A stretch of 8,272 bases of DNA from Anaerolineae bacterium. GTDB taxonomy: Bacteria; Chloroflexota; Anaerolineae; B4-G1; SLSP01. Location: positions 1 through 8,272 of the forward strand of contig JAFGSL010000489.1 in the NCBI GenBank assembly GCA_016934645.1. The letters run 5' to 3'. Position 1 is the stretch's first letter; every line of letters starts with the position of its first letter. A model generated the notes under the pieces. That model searched no databases and was not told where the DNA came from. It saw only the letters and a list, made by a program, of their open reading frames with translations. Made by a program: the position numbers and the translations under genes. Shown piece by piece: positions 7,144-8,272 of the stretch.

Positions 7144-7279
7144 CTAGCAGTCTGTCGGAGAGAACAATTCGCGTGTCAGAAACCCGGTTTTTGGTCGTTT
7201 ACCGAGGTGTTTTTGCTGCAAAAATGGTCGCTTTTCGGCCTAAAAACCGGGTTTCTCAATCTCTCCGACAAGCTGCTAG
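7144..7279. mobile_element. Nested inverted-repeat element, probable MITE of IS630/Tc1-mariner type
   Basis: The outer arms 7144-7163 and 7260-7279 are reverse complements over 20 bases with two mismatches; they begin CTAGCAG and contain TGTCGGAGAGA. An inner perfect pair of 14 bases, GAAACCCGGTTTTT (7179-7192 and 7242-7255), lies inside, and at the centre TTTTTGC and GCAAAAA (7210-7216, 7218-7224) form a third pair. The arms sit at unequal distances, 15 bases between outer and inner arm on the left and 4 on the right. Both ends are CTAG. IS630 is known to insert at TA within CTAG and duplicate TA, so the mobile part would be 7147-7276 between TA dinucleotides. It contains no transposase gene and so could move only in trans. 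A structured RNA or a non-mobile repeat is an alternative. Confidence 0.65.
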
Positions 7280-7306
7280 TGTTCACGTATACGCCGTGCA
7301 TGCACC

Positions 7307-7334
7307 TTGACGAAATTGAGGTTGTGCGTATAAT
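7307..7334 (+). promoter_or_regulatory. Promoter of the tRNA-Asn gene
   Basis: TTGACG (7307-7312) and a perfect TATAAT (7329-7334) are separated by 16 bases, and the mature tRNA begins 13 bases after the -10 box. This is close to the vegetative sigma consensus, as expected for a stable RNA gene. Two palindromes, CGTATACG (7286-7293) and GTGCATGCAC (7296-7305), lie directly upstream of the -35 box. Confidence 0.8.
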
Positions 7335-7346
7335 GATGCCTGTTGA

Positions 7347-7419
7347 TCCTCGGTAGCTCAATTGGCAGAGCGGCCGGCTGTTAACCGGTTGGTTGTAGGT
7401 TCGAGTCCTACCCGAGGAG
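7347..7419 (+). tRNA. trnN: tRNA-Asn (anticodon GUU)
   Basis: The full cloverleaf can be drawn. The acceptor TCCTCGG (7347-7353) pairs with CCGAGGA (7412-7418). The D-stem is GCTC/GAGC, and the anticodon stem GCCGG/CCGGT has one G-U pair around the loop CTGTTAA, giving anticodon GTT at 7380-7382. A five-base variable loop follows, then T-stem GTAGG/CCTAC around TTCGAGT. The discriminator is G7419, the base expected for tRNA-Asn. CCA is not encoded and must be added enzymatically. The gene stands alone between its own promoter and terminator. Confidence 0.98.
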
Positions 7420-7424
7420 CACAC

Positions 7425-7460
7425 AAGGGGTTGCGCAGGTTTACAGCGCAGCCCCTTTTT
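7425..7460 (+). terminator. Intrinsic terminator of tRNA-Asn
   Basis: AAGGGGTTGCGC (7425-7436) pairs with GCGCAGCCCCTT (7446-7457) over 12 positions with a single G-U pair, closing a 9-base loop. It is followed at once by a T-run (7456-7460). It begins 6 bases after the tRNA end. Confidence 0.88.
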
Positions 7461-7505
7461 GCTGCCAATCTTCGAGTTTGGATTCCTCGTGTATCCTAAT
7501 CATCC

Positions 7506-7631
7506 AACTCTCAGTTCGCTCATTTAGCGGCGAGATTCTGAAAATGTAGTAAGCTAGCGGCATGAGCGAAAAAACCTTCGGCTCACACTGCATTCTGCTA
7601 ACCCACCCTAAAAATGAACGAACCGAGAGTT
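7506..7631. repeat. Second imperfect inverted-repeat element, possible MITE remnant
   Basis: AACTCTCAGTTCGCTCATTT (7506-7525) and its near reverse complement (7612-7631) match at 18 of 20 positions and enclose 86 bases without a gene. A third copy of the core, ATGAGCGAA at 7562-7570, is a perfect 9-base reverse complement of 7515-7523, so two alternative hairpins compete for the left arm. The heptamer TAGCGGC also occurs twice in direct orientation (7525 and 7555). No target duplication is evident. It may be a decayed mobile element, a structured leader RNA of the following gene, or a protein-binding array. Confidence 0.5.
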
Positions 7632-7682
7632 ACGAAGTAAAAGCTGGAAGTTTGCGGCATCGAACCGGTAATTGAGTAAACC

Positions 7683-7688
7683 AGGAGG
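7683..7688 (+). promoter_or_regulatory. Shine-Dalgarno of the DUF5107-like gene, within a small hairpin
   Basis: AGGAGG lies 9 bases before ATG 7698. AAACC (7678-7682) can pair with GGTTT (7687-7691), leaving AGGA in the loop, so part of the site is in a short stem. The nearer ATG at 7694 reads only three codons before TAA, so 7698 is the real start of the long frame. Confidence 0.7.
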
Positions 7689-7697
7689 TTTCAATGT

Positions 7698-8272
7698 ATG
7701 AGTAACAGAAAAAAATGCTTTGTGCGCCTTATGCTCGTACCTCTATTCCTCATCGTCCTCAGCATTCTGCATCCGAACCCTGGCGAAGGCTTGGGCGAAC
7801 ATCGTTCGCCCACCTCCGCAAGGGCTAGAAACCTGAACGCAACCATTTTCTACACCACCACGATCACCATTCTCACGTATCCCTACGCGGACTATCTCTA
7901 CGACGCCTACAACGCCACGTACAACATAACCTATCCCAAGCTAGACTGGGTCAGTTACAATGCCGCCAACCCGACCCCCGTCCCGCAAGATTATGAGCTT
8001 TTGGTGATGGAGAACGACTATCTAATCGTCACGGTCTTGCCTGAATTGGGTGGGCGGGTCTATCAGCTTATCGATAAAGCAACCGGACAGAATCATCTCT
8101 ACCAGAATTCCGTTATCAAACCGACGCACTGGGGGCCGCCGGAACAGGAGTGGTGGATGGCAGTGGGCGGCATCGAATGGTGCTTGCCTGTGGACGAGCA
8201 CGGTTACGAGTCGGCCATCCCCTGGGACTGGATGGCGCTCATCTCCAGTGATGGGGTGACGGTGACTGTTAG
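7698..8272 (+). CDS. Secreted DUF5107-family protein, N-terminal part (runs off the window)
   Basis: The frame is open from ATG 7698 to the last base, giving 191 residues plus two bases, and continues beyond the window. Residues 1-30 are a signal peptide: basic start SNRKK, hydrophobic core LMLVPLFLIVLSIL, then a polar stretch. After a linker, residues about 49-82 hold the TYPY.DYLYDAYN.TYNITYP segment. From 113 comes LPELGGRVYQLIDKATG, then NHLYQNSVIKPTHWGPP and WMAVGGIEWCLPVDEHGY (153-170). These are the features I associate with DUF5107, a carbohydrate-related beta-sandwich domain resembling aldose-epimerase folds that is common in Chloroflexota and often joined to TPR or other repeats. 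An extracytoplasmic sugar-binding or sugar-acting role is inferred, and the activity is unknown. No convincing promoter was seen between 7632 and 7680. Confidence 0.85.
   Translation, partial: MSNRKKCFVRLMLVPLFLIVLSILHPNPGEGLGEHRSPTSARARNLNATIFYTTTITILTYPYADYLYDAYNATYNITYPKLDWVSYNAANPTPVPQDYELLVMENDYLIVTVLPELGGRVYQLIDKATGQNHLYQNSVIKPTHWGPPEQEWWMAVGGIEWCLPVDEHGYESAIPWDWMALISSDGVTVTV

Noticed and set aside
7144..7279. Inverted repeats as part of a CRISPR array or an intrinsic terminator
   Set aside because: There are only two arms in opposite orientation, not regular direct repeats with spacers, and no T-run follows a compact stem. No gene end lies just upstream on either strand.
7176..7424. 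Minus-strand open frame of 82 residues across the tRNA and the inverted repeat
   Set aside because: It is the antisense of tRNA-Asn plus the palindromic element. Frames of this kind opposite tRNA genes are a familiar spurious annotation.
8050..8259. Plus-strand frame of 69 residues near the right edge
   Set aside because: It is out of frame with the DUF5107-like coding region, which is open through the same bases and has clear family motifs.

Overview
The window looks like chromosomal DNA from an environmental bacterium, most likely a member of the Chloroflexota (Anaerolineae-like). This placement is an inference. It rests on the DUF5107-type secreted protein at the right edge, the LuxR-HTH/kelch membrane protein, the short intergenic tandem repeats and small inverted-repeat elements, and moderately high GC with strong Shine-Dalgarno sites. 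There is no rRNA or marker gene to prove it.

Left part (1-5083, + strand). A cytosolic protein with a basic N-terminus, a coiled coil, a PH/GRAM-like domain and a C-terminal zinc ribbon is followed by a 120-base gap holding two different degenerate tandem repeats. Next comes a tight three-gene cluster: tilS (tRNA-Ile lysidine synthetase), a deoxynucleoside kinase 8 bases downstream, and an HTH-TM-kelch protein whose start overlaps the kinase by 11 bases. The spacing argues for one transcript. tilS and the kinase are housekeeping. The third gene looks like a membrane-tethered transcription factor with an external six-bladed propeller as its presumed sensor.

Middle part (5096-6999, - strand). 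Two genes converge on the first block: a CPBP-family (CAAX-type) membrane protease and, 25 bases downstream of it, an exported Ntn-hydrolase of the C45/linear-amide hydrolase type. They are probably co-transcribed from a promoter near 7083-7110.

Right part (7000-8272). This is an intergenic stretch with a 136-base nested inverted repeat flanked by CTAG (probably a MITE with IS630/Tc1-mariner-like TA target), a tRNA-Asn(GUU) gene with a near-consensus promoter and an intrinsic terminator, a second imperfect inverted repeat of about 126 bases, and the start of a secreted DUF5107-family protein that runs off the window.

I did not find CRISPR arrays, phage genes, toxin-antitoxin or defence systems. 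The most unusual items are the HTH-TM-kelch architecture and the two small palindromic elements that flank the tRNA gene. No clear-cut new system is visible.
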